From Pseudomonas azadiae (GTDB lineage: Bacteria; Pseudomonadota; Gammaproteobacteria; Pseudomonadales; Pseudomonadaceae), in contig NZ_JAHSTY010000001.1 of the NCBI RefSeq assembly GCF_019145355.1, positions 124,001 to 188,000 of the forward strand: a stretch of DNA of 64,000 nt, given 5' to 3'. Below, piece after piece: positions 36,861 to 50,750 of the stretch (position 1 is the first letter of the stretch; the number at the start of each line of letters is the position of its first letter). Made by a program: the position numbers and the translations under genes. The notes beneath the pieces are model-generated. The model was given only the letters and a program-made list of their open reading frames with translations, was not told where the DNA came from and did not search any database.

Positions 36861-38214
36861 CTCCATCGCCCTGCGCCTGAGCGGAATGTTTACGCTGGTG
36901 GCGGCGCTCATCTTCCTGTTGATCGGCGGCGCGCTGTATCAGCAGGTGGACCGCAGCCTGGGTTTGTTGCCGGGCGCCGAACTGGATGCGCGCTACAGCG
37001 TGTTGGAATCCTCGGTAAACCGCTTCGGCACGCCGGAGCATTGGGTCAAGATACAGGCCAAGCTCAGGCTGCTGGGCGAGGAAGACAAGCGCATCCGCTT
37101 CTGGGTGGTGAGCAGCGACCCGAACTATGAATACGGCAACCCCGATGCGCAGATCCGCGCGTTCGCCGAAGGGCCGACCGGCAAGCGCGACCTGCGCGTG
37201 CTGGGGCGTACGTACCCGCTCAAGGTGCTGGTGAGCCAGTTCCCGGCCAAGGACCAGCGCCCGCCACTGCGGTTCATGATCGCCATCGACACCGAGAATT
37301 TCCGTGCTACCCAGCACCACCTGCTGGTGGCTTTGATCAGCCTGGCGCTGGTGGGAGTCGTGATGGCATCGCTGCTGGGTTTCTGGGTGGCGCGCATCGG
37401 CCTGAAACCCTTGGGCAAACTCTCGGACGAGGCGCAGAAACTCGCACCGCCCAAGCTCTCCGGCCGCCTGCAACTGACACCGCTGCCGCCGGAATTGAGC
37501 CGGTTCGTCAATTCGTTCAACGCCACCCTGGACCGCGTCGAGCAGGCCTACTCGCGCCTGGAGTCGTTCAACGCCGATGTGGCCCACGAACTGCGCTCAC
37601 CGCTGACCAACCTGATCGGCCAGACCCAGGTGGCGCTGACCCGTGGGCGTTCGGCCGAGCATTATTTCGAGGTGCTGCAATCCAACCTTGAAGAGCTGGA
37701 GCGCCTGCGTTCGATCATCAACGACATGCTGTTTCTCGCCAGTGCCGACCAGGGCAGCAAGGCCACCAAGCTGATCGAAAGCTCCCTGGCCGACGAAGTG
37801 GCAACCACCCTCGACTACCTGGACTTTATTCTCGAAGACGCCCAGGTCGAGGTCCAGGTACGTGGCGATGCCACGGTGCACATCGAAAAAGCCCACCTGC
37901 GCCGCGCGCTGATCAACCTGCTGAGCAACGCGGTGCAGCACACCGCGCCGGGGCAGATCATCGCTGTGAACATCGAGGTCCACGAACATCAGGTGGCGAT
38001 CAGCGTGACCAACCCCGGCGATGAAATTGCCAGCGAACATCTGCCGCGGCTGTTCGAACGCTTTTATCGGGTGGATGCGTCACGCAGCAACAGCGGGGCC
38101 AATCACGGGCTGGGCCTGGCCATCGTCAAAGCGATTGCGCTGATGCACGGCGGCGATGTGTTCGTACGCAGCGAGCACGGCGGCAACACCTTCGGCATTA
38201 CCCTGCCCGTGTAG
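36844..38214 (+). CDS. Heavy-metal-type sensor histidine kinase, CusS-like
   Basis: A 456-residue membrane kinase: helix 1 (FTLVAALIFLLIGGALY), a periplasmic sensor of about 130 residues, helix 2 (LLVALISLALVGVVMASLLG), HAMP, HisKA with the phosphorylated His near 248 (ADVAHELRSPLTNL), and an HATPase domain (N-box INLLSNAVQHT, G2 GLGLAIVKAI). The start ATG 36844 lies within the regulator gene. The periplasmic region lacks an obvious His/Met/Cys metal cluster, so a non-metal signal is possible. Confidence 0.9.
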   Translation: MRRVANSIALRLSGMFTLVAALIFLLIGGALYQQVDRSLGLLPGAELDARYSVLESSVNRFGTPEHWVKIQAKLRLLGEEDKRIRFWVVSSDPNYEYGNPDAQIRAFAEGPTGKRDLRVLGRTYPLKVLVSQFPAKDQRPPLRFMIAIDTENFRATQHHLLVALISLALVGVVMASLLGFWVARIGLKPLGKLSDEAQKLAPPKLSGRLQLTPLPPELSRFVNSFNATLDRVEQAYSRLESFNADVAHELRSPLTNLIGQTQVALTRGRSAEHYFEVLQSNLEELERLRSIINDMLFLASADQGSKATKLIESSLADEVATTLDYLDFILEDAQVEVQVRGDATVHIEKAHLRRALINLLSNAVQHTAPGQIIAVNIEVHEHQVAISVTNPGDEIASEHLPRLFERFYRVDASRSNSGANHGLGLAIVKAIALMHGGDVFVRSEHGGNTFGITLPV

Positions 38215-38230
38215 CCAACTCGGTTTAACC

Positions 38231-38318
38231 TGTGGAGCTGGCTTGCCTGCGATAGCGGTGGTTCAGCAACTGACAAGGCGGCTGACATGACGCCATCGCA
38301 GGCAAGCCAGCTCCCACA
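38231..38318. repeat. GTGGGAGC-family REP doublet
   Basis: An 88-bp element (TGTGGAGCTGGCTTGCCTGC ... GGCAAGCCAGCTCCCACA) 16 nt after the kinase stop. It probably marks the 3' end of the RND/two-component transcript. Confidence 0.9.
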
Positions 38319-38348
38319 TTGGTAAATCATCCCCAGCACTGTTGCGAT

Positions 38349-38530
38349 TTGGGCAACAGTCATTATCTTGTTACACTCTGTGTCGTACCGCTCGCCTGCG
38401 TTAAATTGACGCATCGATGAGCGCGACGGCAAAGGCAGTCTCCGCTTACCCGAATTTCCCTCGACTTATTTCCAGGGCTCTGCACTGGGAATCTGTCTTA
38501 AAGCCGCTGACTTCAGCGGCTTTTTTTTGC
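38349..38530 (+). ncRNA. Candidate terminated leader or small RNA upstream of the porin
   Basis: A possible promoter is TTGGGC (38349-38354), a 17-nt spacer and TACACT (38372-38377). The RNA would start near 38384 and hold a nested hairpin, CGCTC/GAGCG around TGCGT/ACGCA (38389-38423), then CCCT/AGGG in the next segment. It ends in a classic terminator, AGCCGCTGA-CTTCAGCGGC followed by eight T (38501-38528). The porin start is about 70 nt beyond, so this could be an attenuator or a separate RNA of about 145 nt. Confidence 0.55.
38501..38528 (+). terminator. Intrinsic terminator in the porin leader
   Basis: GCCGCTGA/TCAGCGGC stem followed by TTTTTTTT. No protein gene ends just before it; the nearest upstream gene stops at 38214. 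Confidence 0.85.
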
Positions 38531-38595
38531 CGTTAAAAAGGCCAGGCACACCTCACGACACTGGCCGTTTGCGTTTGACCAAAGGAGCTTTACCG

Positions 38596-39918
38596 GTGAA
38601 GAACTCGCTGACGTTCACCCCGTTATTCCTCGCGATTGCAGCAACGATCGCCCCACTTGCCCACGCGGCAGGTTCCAACCCCACCGACGGTTTCGTCGAG
38701 GGTTCCCACCTCAACCTCAACGCCCGCAACTACTACATGAACCGCGACCGTCGCGACCTCCACACCGACGACAGCAAGGAGTGGGGCCAAGGTTTCATCG
38801 GTACCTTCGAGTCCGGCTACACCCAAGGCGCTGTCGGTTTCGGCCTGGACGCTCACGCCATGCTCGGCCTCAAACTGGACGGCGGTGGCGGCACTGACGG
38901 CTCCAGCATCCTTCCGTACGGCGGCGGCAACGGCAAGGCGCCCGGTTCATTCTCCACGGCCGGCGGCACTCTGAAAATGCGCGCGTTTGATACCGAGCTG
39001 AAGGCCGGCGACCTGTTCCTCAACAATCCGGTGATCGCCGGTGGCATGACCCGCATGCTGCCGCAAACCTTCCGCGGCGTGAGCCTGACCAACCACAGCC
39101 TCGACGGCTGGATGTTCGAAGGGGGCCAAGCCAGCTTCACCAAGCTTTACAACCAGAGCGGCCACCGCCGTATCGGCACCAGCTATGGCGCGCTGCCGAA
39201 CGCTGCGGGCAGCCAGCACATGAACTGGGCGGGCGTGTCGTTCAGCGGTATCGACGGGTTGTCCAGCAACCTTTATGCTTCCGAGCTCAAGGACGTGTGG
39301 CAGCAGTACTACTACGACCTGGACTACACCTACGCGGTAAATGAGATGATCAGTCTCAACCCCGGCCTGCACTACTACCACACCCAGGACACCGGCCAGT
39401 CGCTGCTCGGGGATATCGACAACAACACCTACAGCCTGCATTTCACCGTGAACGCCGGCCATCACAGCGTTACCGCCGCTTATCAGCGGGTCAACGGCAA
39501 TACGCCGTTCGACTACATCGCCCAAGGCGACAGTGTGTACCTGGACAATTCCCAGCAATATTCGGACTTCAACGGCCCCAACGAGCGCTCATGGAAACTC
39601 AAGTACGCCTATAACTTCGGCGGCCTGGGCTTGCCCGGCCTGACCTCGGCCGTGTCCTATATCAGCGGCAAGACCGACCTGAGCAAAGTCGACCCGCAAA
39701 GCCGTGGCTATAGCGCCTGGTACAGCGCCGACGGCAAGGATGCCAAGCACTGGGAGCGGGACATCGACGTGAAATACGTGGTTCAGGGTGGCAAGGCCAA
39801 GGACCTGGCGGTGCGCCTGCAATGGGCGGCCAACCGTGGCAGCAACGGCTATTCGGCGGTGGACAGGGACGTGGATGAGTACCGGGTGATCGTCGACTAT
39901 CCGATCAACGTGTTCTGA
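38596..39918 (+). CDS. OprD-family outer-membrane porin (Occ type)
   Basis: A 440-residue substrate-specific porin. The signal peptide is [21 protein letters not shown], cut before AGSN. The mature start [20 protein letters not shown] and later [42 protein letters not shown] are hallmarks of the OprD family, and it ends in a barrel strand ([12 protein letters not shown]). The start is GTG 38596 with AGGAG 9 nt upstream. The exact Occ subfamily and substrate (amino acid, aromatic acid or dipeptide) cannot be fixed from reading. Confidence 0.92.
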   Translation: MKNSLTFTPLFLAIAATIAPLAHAAGSNPTDGFVEGSHLNLNARNYYMNRDRRDLHTDDSKEWGQGFIGTFESGYTQGAVGFGLDAHAMLGLKLDGGGGTDGSSILPYGGGNGKAPGSFSTAGGTLKMRAFDTELKAGDLFLNNPVIAGGMTRMLPQTFRGVSLTNHSLDGWMFEGGQASFTKLYNQSGHRRIGTSYGALPNAAGSQHMNWAGVSFSGIDGLSSNLYASELKDVWQQYYYDLDYTYAVNEMISLNPGLHYYHTQDTGQSLLGDIDNNTYSLHFTVNAGHHSVTAAYQRVNGNTPFDYIAQGDSVYLDNSQQYSDFNGPNERSWKLKYAYNFGGLGLPGLTSAVSYISGKTDLSKVDPQSRGYSAWYSADGKDAKHWERDIDVKYVVQGGKAKDLAVRLQWAANRGSNGYSAVDRDVDEYRVIVDYPINVF

Positions 39919-40003
39919 CGAATAAAGATTTCTTTTCAACCTGCAGCTAATCTCCATCGGGTAGAACTAAACTGCCAGCATCCTCACCGCTGAAGTCTGC
40001 CCG

Positions 40004-41506
40004 ATGAGCCAACGCCCCGCCCGTCTCTCGCCTGCACATCCGGAGCTGTTGCTGATGCTCGGCAGCGGCGTCACTGTCGCCCTGATCGTGATCATCGTCG
40101 CGGCGTTGTTGATCCGCGAGCACGCCAGTACCTTGCAGGCGGCCAAGCGCTCGACCACCAACATCGCCCAACTGATCAATGCCGATGTGCTACGCAACGT
40201 CGAGCTGTACGACCTGGCGCTCAAAGGGCTGATCGCAGCCAAACAGCGTGAAGACTTGGCCCAGGTCGCGCCCAGTATCCAGCACTTGATGCAGTTTGAT
40301 TTATCCACAGCTGCGCCGTTCAAAGGCGAAGTATTGCTGCTGGACGCCGACGGCACTGTGATCGCAGACTCCTCGACCCTGCATCCCACACCACGCAACT
40401 TCGCCAACCGCGACTATTTCAAGGTTCACGTGAGGGACCTGCAAACAGGCTTGTTTATCAGCCGGCCATTCAGGGTCCATTGCGACTGCGAACAGGTATG
40501 GCGCATTGCTTTCAGCCGGCGCGTGTCGGGGCCCAATGGCGAGTTCCTCGGCGTAGCAGTCGCAACCATGCGCCTGGCGTATTTCGATCAGTTGTTCAGC
40601 ACCCTGACGATCGGTAACAGCAGCAGCGTCAACCTGCTCAACAACCGCGGCGTCCTATTGGCCCAGCAGCCCTTGCTCGAACGCGACATGATCGACAAGG
40701 ACCTCAGCGAGCGGCCGAATTTCAAACGCATATTGCGTGAAGGCAGTGGCAGCTTCCAGGCCATCTCCGCCATCAGTGGCAAGGAACGCCTGTATACCTT
40801 CACCAACGTCGGCGAGCTGCCGCTGATCGTGGTGGTGGCCCTGTCCAGTGACGATGTATTCGCTGCATGGAAACGCGCCGCGCTGTTGACCAGCAGCGCC
40901 ACCGGGATCCTTTGCGTCGGCCTGCTGTGGCTCACCTGGATGTTACGCCGCGAACTGCGACGCCGCTTTCGTGCCGAACGGGTGCTGTCAGAACTGGCGG
41001 CCACCGACGCACTGACTGGCCTGGCCAACCGCCGCATCCTGGACGAACGCCTGCGCCTGGAATGGGACCGCGCACAACGCTCGAACGAACCGCTGACGTT
41101 GCTGATGATCGATGTGGACCACTTCAAGGCCTTCAACGATCGACACGGCCATCAAGGCGGCGACGAAGCATTGCGCACGGTTGCCCAAGTGATCGGCAGC
41201 AACATCCGCCGACCTGCCGACCTGGCGGCGCGGTATGGCGGGGAAGAGTTTGCGGTGGTACTGCCGCATACCGACACTCAGGGTGCCTGGGTCATCGCCG
41301 AGCACATCCGCAGCAGCGTCGAACACCTGCCACGGGTGGCGGGCGATGAGCGACCGATTACCGTGAGTATTGGACTGAGCACCTGGCACAAGCGCAACCG
41401 CCAGTCGCTGGAAGCACTGCTGCTGACTGCCGACCAGGCGTTGTACGAGGCCAAGCACCGTGGGCGCAATCGTATCGTGGACGCTGCCACCCTCCAGGCT
41501 CTGTGA
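40004..41506 (+). CDS. Membrane diguanylate cyclase with periplasmic dCache-like sensor
   Basis: A 500-residue protein: helix at about 17-37, periplasmic sensor to about 290 (FKGEVLLLDADGTVIADSS, NFANRDYFKVHVRD), second helix (LLTSSATGILCVGLLWLTWM), and a GGDEF domain from about 335. The active-site loop is GGEEF near residue 411, preceded five residues earlier by the inhibitory I-site RPAD, so it should make c-di-GMP with product feedback. The metal-binding Asp is in MIDVDHFKAFND. Its product could in principle feed Alg44, but no direct link is shown. Confidence 0.92.
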   Translation: MSQRPARLSPAHPELLLMLGSGVTVALIVIIVAALLIREHASTLQAAKRSTTNIAQLINADVLRNVELYDLALKGLIAAKQREDLAQVAPSIQHLMQFDLSTAAPFKGEVLLLDADGTVIADSSTLHPTPRNFANRDYFKVHVRDLQTGLFISRPFRVHCDCEQVWRIAFSRRVSGPNGEFLGVAVATMRLAYFDQLFSTLTIGNSSSVNLLNNRGVLLAQQPLLERDMIDKDLSERPNFKRILREGSGSFQAISAISGKERLYTFTNVGELPLIVVVALSSDDVFAAWKRAALLTSSATGILCVGLLWLTWMLRRELRRRFRAERVLSELAATDALTGLANRRILDERLRLEWDRAQRSNEPLTLLMIDVDHFKAFNDRHGHQGGDEALRTVAQVIGSNIRRPADLAARYGGEEFAVVLPHTDTQGAWVIAEHIRSSVEHLPRVAGDERPITVSIGLSTWHKRNRQSLEALLLTADQALYEAKHRGRNRIVDAATLQAL

Positions 41507-41540
41507 GTCAAGCCATCCACCTGACACAGCAAATTCCCAA

Positions 41541-41575
41541 ATAAAAAAAGGCCACCCGAAGGCAGCCTTTTAAAA
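41541..41575 (-). terminator. Bidirectional terminator after lpxC
   Basis: On the minus strand AAAGGCTGCC-TTCG-GGTGGCCTTT is followed by a T run. The plus strand also ends in TTTT, so it could serve the convergent cyclase gene. It is 21 nt past the lpxC stop. Confidence 0.85.
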
Positions 41576-41596
41576 CTAAAGAAAGAGAGTTGTTAC

Positions 41597-42544
<948 letters not shown>

Positions 42545-42620
42545 TCAACAAAGGCTGGCGATAATAGCAGACCAGACCTTTGCTGAACACCAATCACCTT
42601 CATAGCCCTGATACATTCCA

Positions 42621-43826
42621 TCAATCGGCCTGACGACGCAGGAATGCCGGGATATCCAGGTAGTCCAGATCATCTTGCGGATTCGGGCTACGAGATGCCG
42701 CAGCACCGGCTTGCGCCTGATTGCGCATCACGGTCGGACGGTCCAGGTCACGGTAGTTCACCGACGGCAGTTCCTGGCGCGAAGGCGCTGGAGCGGCAGC
42801 CGCTTGGCTGGCGTGGCTGGCCTGGCTGTTATGCAGGGTGTTGTCGATGACCTTTACAGGCTTCTCGATTTTCGCACCCAGGCCGGTCGCAACCACGGTC
42901 ACGTGCAGTTCGTCACGCATGTCCGGATCGATCACGGTACCGACCTTGACCATCGCGTGTTCGGAAGCGAAGGCTTCGATGATGCTACCCACGTCGGAGT
43001 ACTCACCCAGGGACAGGTCGGGACCTGCGGTGATGTTCACCAGGATGCCGCGCGCGCCTTGCAGGTTCACGTCTTCGAGCAATGGGTTGCGGATGGCCGC
43101 TTCGGTGGCTTCACGCGCACGGTTCGGACCGCTGGCGCAGCCAGTGCCCATCATCGCCATGCCCATTTCGCTCATGACGGTACGGACGTCGGCAAAGTCG
43201 ACGTTGATCATGCCTGGACGCTTGATGATGTCGGAGATACCGCGAACGGCACCGGCCAGTACATCGTCAGCCTTGGCGAACGCGGACAGCAAGCTTGCGT
43301 CCTTGCCCAGGATGGTCAGCAGCTTCTCGTTGGGAATGGTGATCAACGAGTCGACACTTTCAGACAGCAGACGGATACCTTCGTCGGCGATCTGCATACG
43401 TTTGCGGCCTTCGAACGGGAACGGACGGGTCACGACGGCAACCGTCAGGATCCCCATTTCCTTGGCCACTTCGGCAATGATCGGCGCTGCACCGGTACCG
43501 GTACCGCCGCCCATGCCCGTGGTGATGAACACCATGTTGGTGCCTTGCAGCACTTCGGCAATCCGCTCGCGGTCTTCCAGGGCGGCTTGACGGCCGACTT
43601 CCGGATTGGCGCCAGCGCCGAGGCCCTTGGTCACGGCTGTGCCCAGTTGCAGGATGGTCCGCGCGCCGATGCTTTTGAGCGCCTGGGCATCAGTGTTGGC
43701 GCAGATGAATTCAACGCCTTCAATGTTGCTCTTGACCATATGGTTGACAGCGTTGCCGCCGCCACCGCCGACACCGATCACTTTGATGACCGGGCTAGCG
43801 GGGATGTTGTCTACGAGTTCAAACAT
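42621..43826 (-). CDS. ftsZ: FtsZ, tubulin-like division GTPase
   Basis: The 401-residue cytosolic GTPase that forms the Z ring. It has [13 protein letters not shown], the tubulin signature [10 protein letters not shown], the T7 loop [11 protein letters not shown] and the conserved C-terminal tail [14 protein letters not shown] that binds FtsA. ATG 43826 is chosen: AAAGGAGAGG precedes it and the FELVDN start is typical. An extension upstream to 43922 would overlap ftsA. The spacer to ftsA is 74 nt. Confidence 0.98.
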   Translation of the reverse strand: MFELVDNIPASPVIKVIGVGGGGGNAVNHMVKSNIEGVEFICANTDAQALKSIGARTILQLGTAVTKGLGAGANPEVGRQAALEDRERIAEVLQGTNMVFITTGMGGGTGTGAAPIIAEVAKEMGILTVAVVTRPFPFEGRKRMQIADEGIRLLSESVDSLITIPNEKLLTILGKDASLLSAFAKADDVLAGAVRGISDIIKRPGMINVDFADVRTVMSEMGMAMMGTGCASGPNRAREATEAAIRNPLLEDVNLQGARGILVNITAGPDLSLGEYSDVGSIIEAFASEHAMVKVGTVIDPDMRDELHVTVVATGLGAKIEKPVKVIDNTLHNSQASHASQAAAAPAPSRQELPSVNYRDLDRPTVMRNQAQAGAAASRSPNPQDDLDYLDIPAFLRRQAD

Positions 43827-43900
43827 GTTCCCTCTCCTTTCGTTATCTCTAGTTTTTTCGCCTACTGCTTTGTTGCGTGTTGCGGTGCCGCGGTAAATCG

Positions 43901-45163
43901 TTAGAAGTTGCCCTTGACCCACGCCTGCAAGCGCTCGAACAACGGCGCTTTGGGCTCGTCGTCGCTGCGGTAGCTGTCACGGTTGCTCGGGCCCGACAGA
44001 GAAATGCCGTCGGTCTGCTTTTGCAGTCCGTACAACAGCAAGCCCACGCCGGTGGAATAAATCGGGTTGCGTACCACGTCGCCCAGGCCCTTGACGCCAT
44101 GGGGCACGCCCAGGCGCACCGGCATGTGGAAGATTTCCTCGGCCAACTCGACCGCGCCTTCCATCTTCGAGGTACCACCGGTCAGCACAATGCCGGCCGG
44201 GATCAAATCTTCGTAGCCGCTGCGGCGCAGTTCAGCCTGGATCAGGGTGAACAGTTCGTCGTAGCGCGGCTCGACCACTTCGGCCAGGGCCTGGCGCGAC
44301 AGTTCACGCGGTGGACGGTCGCCCACGCTCGGCACTTTGATGGTCTCGCCGGCACCGGCCAGCTTGGCCAGGGCGCAGGCGTAGCGGATCTTGATTTCTT
44401 CGGCGTACTGGGTCGGTGTACGCAGCGCCATGGCGATGTCGTTGGTCACTTGGTCGCCGGCAATCGGGATCACCGCGGTGTGACGGATCGCACCCTCGGT
44501 GAAGATCGCGATGTCGGTGGTGCCGCCGCCGATGTCCACCAGGCACACGCCCAGTTCTTTTTCGTCGTCGGTCAGTACCGAGTAGGCCGAAGCCAACTGC
44601 TCGAGAATGATGTCGTCGATTTCCAGGCCGCAGCGGCGCACGCATTTTTCGATGTTCTGGGCGGCGTTGACGGCGCAGGTCACCACGTGAACCTTGGCTT
44701 CAAGACGAACGCCCGACATGCCCAGCGGCTCGCGAACGCCTTCCTGGTTGTCGATCACGTAGTCCTGGGGCAGCGTGTGCAGCACGCGCTGGTCAGCCGG
44801 GATCGCCACGGCCTGGGCGGCGTCGAGGACGCGCTCAAGGTCGGCCGAGCTGACTTCGCGGTCGCGAATCGCCACGATGCCGTGGGAGTTCAGGCTGCGG
44901 ATATGGTTGCCGGCCACGCCGACAAACGCCGAGTGGATCCGGCAACCGGCCATCAGCTGCGCTTCTTCGATGGCGCGCTGGATCGATTGCACGGTGGACT
45001 CGATGTTGACCACCACGCCCTTCTTCAGGCCCCGGGACGGATGCGTGCCAATACCGACGATTTCGATCGTGCCGTCTTCCCCGACCTCGCCCACCAGCGC
45101 CACCACCTTGGAGGTGCCGATATCGAGACCGACGATCATTTTGCCGCTTTGCACGTTTGCCAT
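43901..45163 (-). CDS. ftsA: FtsA, actin-like membrane anchor of the Z ring
   Basis: A 420-residue protein of the actin/Hsp70 fold. The phosphate-1 loop is [16 protein letters not shown], the phosphate-2 loop [13 protein letters not shown], and the C-terminal amphipathic helix [13 protein letters not shown] anchors it to the membrane. It tethers FtsZ and recruits later division proteins. The gap from ftsQ is 15 nt. Confidence 0.97.
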   Translation of the reverse strand: MANVQSGKMIVGLDIGTSKVVALVGEVGEDGTIEIVGIGTHPSRGLKKGVVVNIESTVQSIQRAIEEAQLMAGCRIHSAFVGVAGNHIRSLNSHGIVAIRDREVSSADLERVLDAAQAVAIPADQRVLHTLPQDYVIDNQEGVREPLGMSGVRLEAKVHVVTCAVNAAQNIEKCVRRCGLEIDDIILEQLASAYSVLTDDEKELGVCLVDIGGGTTDIAIFTEGAIRHTAVIPIAGDQVTNDIAMALRTPTQYAEEIKIRYACALAKLAGAGETIKVPSVGDRPPRELSRQALAEVVEPRYDELFTLIQAELRRSGYEDLIPAGIVLTGGTSKMEGAVELAEEIFHMPVRLGVPHGVKGLGDVVRNPIYSTGVGLLLYGLQKQTDGISLSGPSNRDSYRSDDEPKAPLFERLQAWVKGNF

Positions 45164-45178
45164 GGGTCCTGCCTCTTC

Positions 45179-46048
45179 TTAATTCTTCGCGACAGCGGGT
45201 TGCGCTGCCGTGGGCGCAGCCGGTTCACGCCAGCCGACGGCAAGGCCGTTGGCGTAACGCAGGTCGACGCTCGCAATGTTCGTAATCTGTTCTTTCAAGG
45301 TCTTGTCATAGATGGCGATGAAACGGCGCATCTTTTCCACCAGGCGGTCGCGTCCCAGCAACAACTGGATGCCCGGGCCGGAACTGCCTGCCCCGGTCGT
45401 CAAAAACCAGCTGCCCCGTTCACGCAGTTCCAGGCGTGCAATGGAGAAGCCCAGCGGCCGCAGCATCTGGCTCAAGGCCTGGTACTGCTGCATCACTTGC
45501 TGCTGCGCCCGCTGCGGCCCGAACAGCTGCGGCAGGTGCTCATAATTAGCCAGCTCACGCGGGGTGAACGCCTGGCCCTGGTTGTTCAACAGCGCTTCGT
45601 CGCCCCAACGGGCCACGGGCAGTTGCTCTTCCAGGCGGATCGTCACCTGGTCCGGCCACACGCGACGCACTTCGGCGTGGGCGATCCACGGCATTTGTTC
45701 CAGCTCGGCGCGCATGCCGGCCAAATCGATGGTAAAGAAGCTCGCCGCCAGGAACGGCCCGATACGCTGCTGCACCGCTTGCTGGCTGATGTAGCTCAAG
45801 TCGCCCTGCACGCTGATCTTGGTGATCGGGCGATCGGCGTACGGCAGTAGACGCTGCGCGCCCTCGTAAGTGCCAAAGCCCAACACCACCAGCAGCACCG
45901 GCCAGAACAGCGCCTTGATAAAACCAAAGTTGGCTTTGGGCAGGCGCGCCGACATCGGCTCTTTAGCCACCATTCGGCTGGCACCCCGTGGCACCGGCTT
46001 GCGGCTCGGTGCTTGTGGGGGCTGATGACGAAGCGATGCGCCTTTCAT
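45179..46048 (-). CDS. ftsQ: FtsQ, divisome bitopic protein
   Basis: A 289-residue protein: basic cytoplasmic tail, one membrane helix ([20 protein letters not shown], about 44-63), then a POTRA domain ([20 protein letters not shown]) and a beta domain that binds FtsB/FtsL. An alternative start is Met 26 or 32. It begins 3 nt after the ddlB stop. Confidence 0.95.
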   Translation of the reverse strand: MKGASLRHQPPQAPSRKPVPRGASRMVAKEPMSARLPKANFGFIKALFWPVLLVVLGFGTYEGAQRLLPYADRPITKISVQGDLSYISQQAVQQRIGPFLAASFFTIDLAGMRAELEQMPWIAHAEVRRVWPDQVTIRLEEQLPVARWGDEALLNNQGQAFTPRELANYEHLPQLFGPQRAQQQVMQQYQALSQMLRPLGFSIARLELRERGSWFLTTGAGSSGPGIQLLLGRDRLVEKMRRFIAIYDKTLKEQITNIASVDLRYANGLAVGWREPAAPTAAQPAVAKN

Positions 46049-46051
46049 GTC

Positions 46052-48466
<2,415 letters not shown>

Positions 48467-48474
<8 letters not shown>

Positions 48475-49537
48475 GGGCCACCTCCAGGCAGATATCGACC
48501 ACGGTGCGGGTTGCATCAGGTTTGGCCAGGCGGCTTGCGGTGCTCGCCATGCTATTGAGTCGTTCCGGTTGCATCAAAACCTCGGTCAGGCGTGCGGCCA
48601 AATCGGCGGCGCCAGTCGTTCTTTGCGGCAGCAGGAAGGCAGCGCCCTCCCCGGCCAAATATTCGGCGTTGCGGGTCTGGTGGTCGTCGATGGCATGGGG
48701 CAAGGGCACCAGCAAGGACGGCAGACCGGCAGCAGCCAGTTCACTGATGGTCAGCGCGCCAGCGCGACAGACCACCAGGTCGGCCCAGCCATAGGCGTGG
48801 GCCATGTCTTTGATGAAGGGCTGTACGTTCGCCTCCACACCGGCCTCGCGATAGCGCGAGGCGGTGACTTCACCGTGATGTTTGCCGGCCTGATGGAAGA
48901 CTTCCGGACGCAACTCCACAGGGAGCTGCGCCAGTGCCTGCGGCAGCAATGTGTTCAGCGGCTCCGCGCCCAGGCTCCCGCCCATGACCAGCAGGTGCGC
49001 CTTGCGCCCGACCAATGCCTGGCGAGCGATATCCATAAACAGTTCAGTGCGCACCGGGTTGCCGGTGGTGCGCAGTTTGTCCGAGGCGCCAAATGTCTTC
49101 GGAAAGGCCTCGCACACCCGTGCAGCCAGGGGCACCAACAGGCGGTTGGCGGTCCCGGCAACGGCGTTCTGTTCGTGCACGATCACCGGTACACCGGCGA
49201 GCTTGGCGGCGACACCACCGGGACCTGTCACGTAACCACCAAAGCCGAGTACACACACCGGCTTCAATTCACGAATGATTCGACGTGCCTGCCACACTGC
49301 CTTGAACAACACGAACGGCGCCTTGAGCAGGGACAATTTGCCCTTGCCACGCAGGCCGGCGACGTTGATCAAATGCAACGGCAGGCCGGCATTGGGCACC
49401 AGCTCGTTTTCGATCCCGCGCGGCGTGCCCAGCCAGTGCACGCTGTAGCCACGGGCCTGGAACTCCCGCGCACACGCCAGGGCCGGGAACACGTGGCCCC
49501 CGGTGCCGCCGGCCATGATCAGCACGTTAGCGCCCAT
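48467..49537 (-). CDS. murG: MurG, lipid II-forming GlcNAc transferase
   Basis: A 356-residue peripheral membrane family 28 glycosyltransferase adding GlcNAc to lipid I. The motif [14 protein letters not shown] is at residues 8-21, followed by [16 protein letters not shown] and [19 protein letters not shown] of the nucleotide-sugar site. The start ATG 49537 overlaps the ftsW end by 11 nt; the longer reading frame to 49642 is out of the family range. Confidence 0.97.
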
Positions 49538-50750
49538 GGGTCGGCTCCTCGGCGAAGTCGCTTTCGCTGAACTCCATGTCTTCGCTGCCCAAGTGGGTTC
49601 GACTCTCCCACTCGATGCGCAGCAACAAGCCCAGGCAAGCACAGCAAATCACCAACGAACTGCCGCCATAACTGAGGAATGGCAAGGTCAGGCCCTTGGT
49701 CGGCAGCAGGCCGACGTTCACGCCGATGTTGATCAGGAACTGGCCGATCCACAGGAACGACAAGCCGTACGCCACATATGCGGCGAAATACTGTTTGGCC
49801 CGCTCGGCCCACAGGCCGATGTACATGCCGCGTACGCACACGAACACGAACAGCGCGACGGTGAGCAGCGAACCGACCACGCCGAGCTCTTCGGCGAGTA
49901 CAGAGAACACGAAGTCGGTGTGGGCTTCGGGCAAGTAGAACTGCTTCTGCACGCTGTTGCCCAAGCCGACGCCGAGCCATTCGCCGCGACCGAAAGCGAT
50001 CAACGCCTGGGTCAACTGGTAACCGGAACCGAATTGATCGGACCAGGGGTCGGTAAAGGTGATCAGACGCGCCATCCGATAGGGCTGCGCGAGGACCAGA
50101 AGGTAGACGGCAACCACGGCCAGCACCACCATCAAGGTGAAACGGAACAAGCCCACGCCACCGAGGAACAGCATCGCCGCCGCCGCGCCCATCATCACCA
50201 CCGTGGCACCAAAGTCGGGCTCCATCAGCAACAGGCCAGCCATGGGCAGCAGCACGATGAACGGCTTGAAGAAGCCCATCCAGCTTTCGCGCACTTCTTT
50301 CTGACGCCGTACCAGGTAGCCGGCGAGGTAGATCACCACGAACACCTTGGCGATTTCCGACGGCTGCACGTTGAACGCACCAAAGCCGATCCAGCGCATC
50401 GAACCGTTCACCTCGCGGCCGATGCCGGGCAGGATCACCATGACCAGCAAGCCGAACGCGACGATCAGCATCATCCAACCCAGGCGCTGCCAGGTGGCGA
50501 TGGGGATCATCATGGTGACGATGCACGCGCCCAGGCCGATCACCAGGTACACCAGGTGGCGGATCATCATGTACAGGGTGTTGCCCGATTGCACGGCGGC
50601 CACTTCGGAGGACGCGGACGTGATCATCACCAGGCCCAGGCCCAGCAACGCCAGGCAACCGGCGAGCATCGGGAAATCCAAGTCGATACCGCGCCCGGTA
50701 ATGATCGGCGACGGGTACGGCTTGATGATGTTTCTGAAGTCGATACTCAT
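49527..50750 (-). CDS. ftsW: FtsW, SEDS peptidoglycan glycosyltransferase
   Basis: A 407-residue, roughly ten-helix SEDS protein that polymerises septal glycan with FtsI. It has the signature WIGFGAFNVQPSEIAKV, the catalytic-Asp region LMEPDFGATVVMMG and late motifs VNVGLLPTKGLTLPFLSYGG. ATG 50750 overlaps the murD stop (ATGA); upstream in-frame codons belong to murD. Confidence 0.97.
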   Translation of the reverse strand: MSIDFRNIIKPYPSPIITGRGIDLDFPMLAGCLALLGLGLVMITSASSEVAAVQSGNTLYMMIRHLVYLVIGLGACIVTMMIPIATWQRLGWMMLIVAFGLLVMVILPGIGREVNGSMRWIGFGAFNVQPSEIAKVFVVIYLAGYLVRRQKEVRESWMGFFKPFIVLLPMAGLLLMEPDFGATVVMMGAAAAMLFLGGVGLFRFTLMVVLAVVAVYLLVLAQPYRMARLITFTDPWSDQFGSGYQLTQALIAFGRGEWLGVGLGNSVQKQFYLPEAHTDFVFSVLAEELGVVGSLLTVALFVFVCVRGMYIGLWAERAKQYFAAYVAYGLSFLWIGQFLINIGVNVGLLPTKGLTLPFLSYGGSSLVICCACLGLLLRIEWESRTHLGSEDMEFSESDFAEEPTHGR

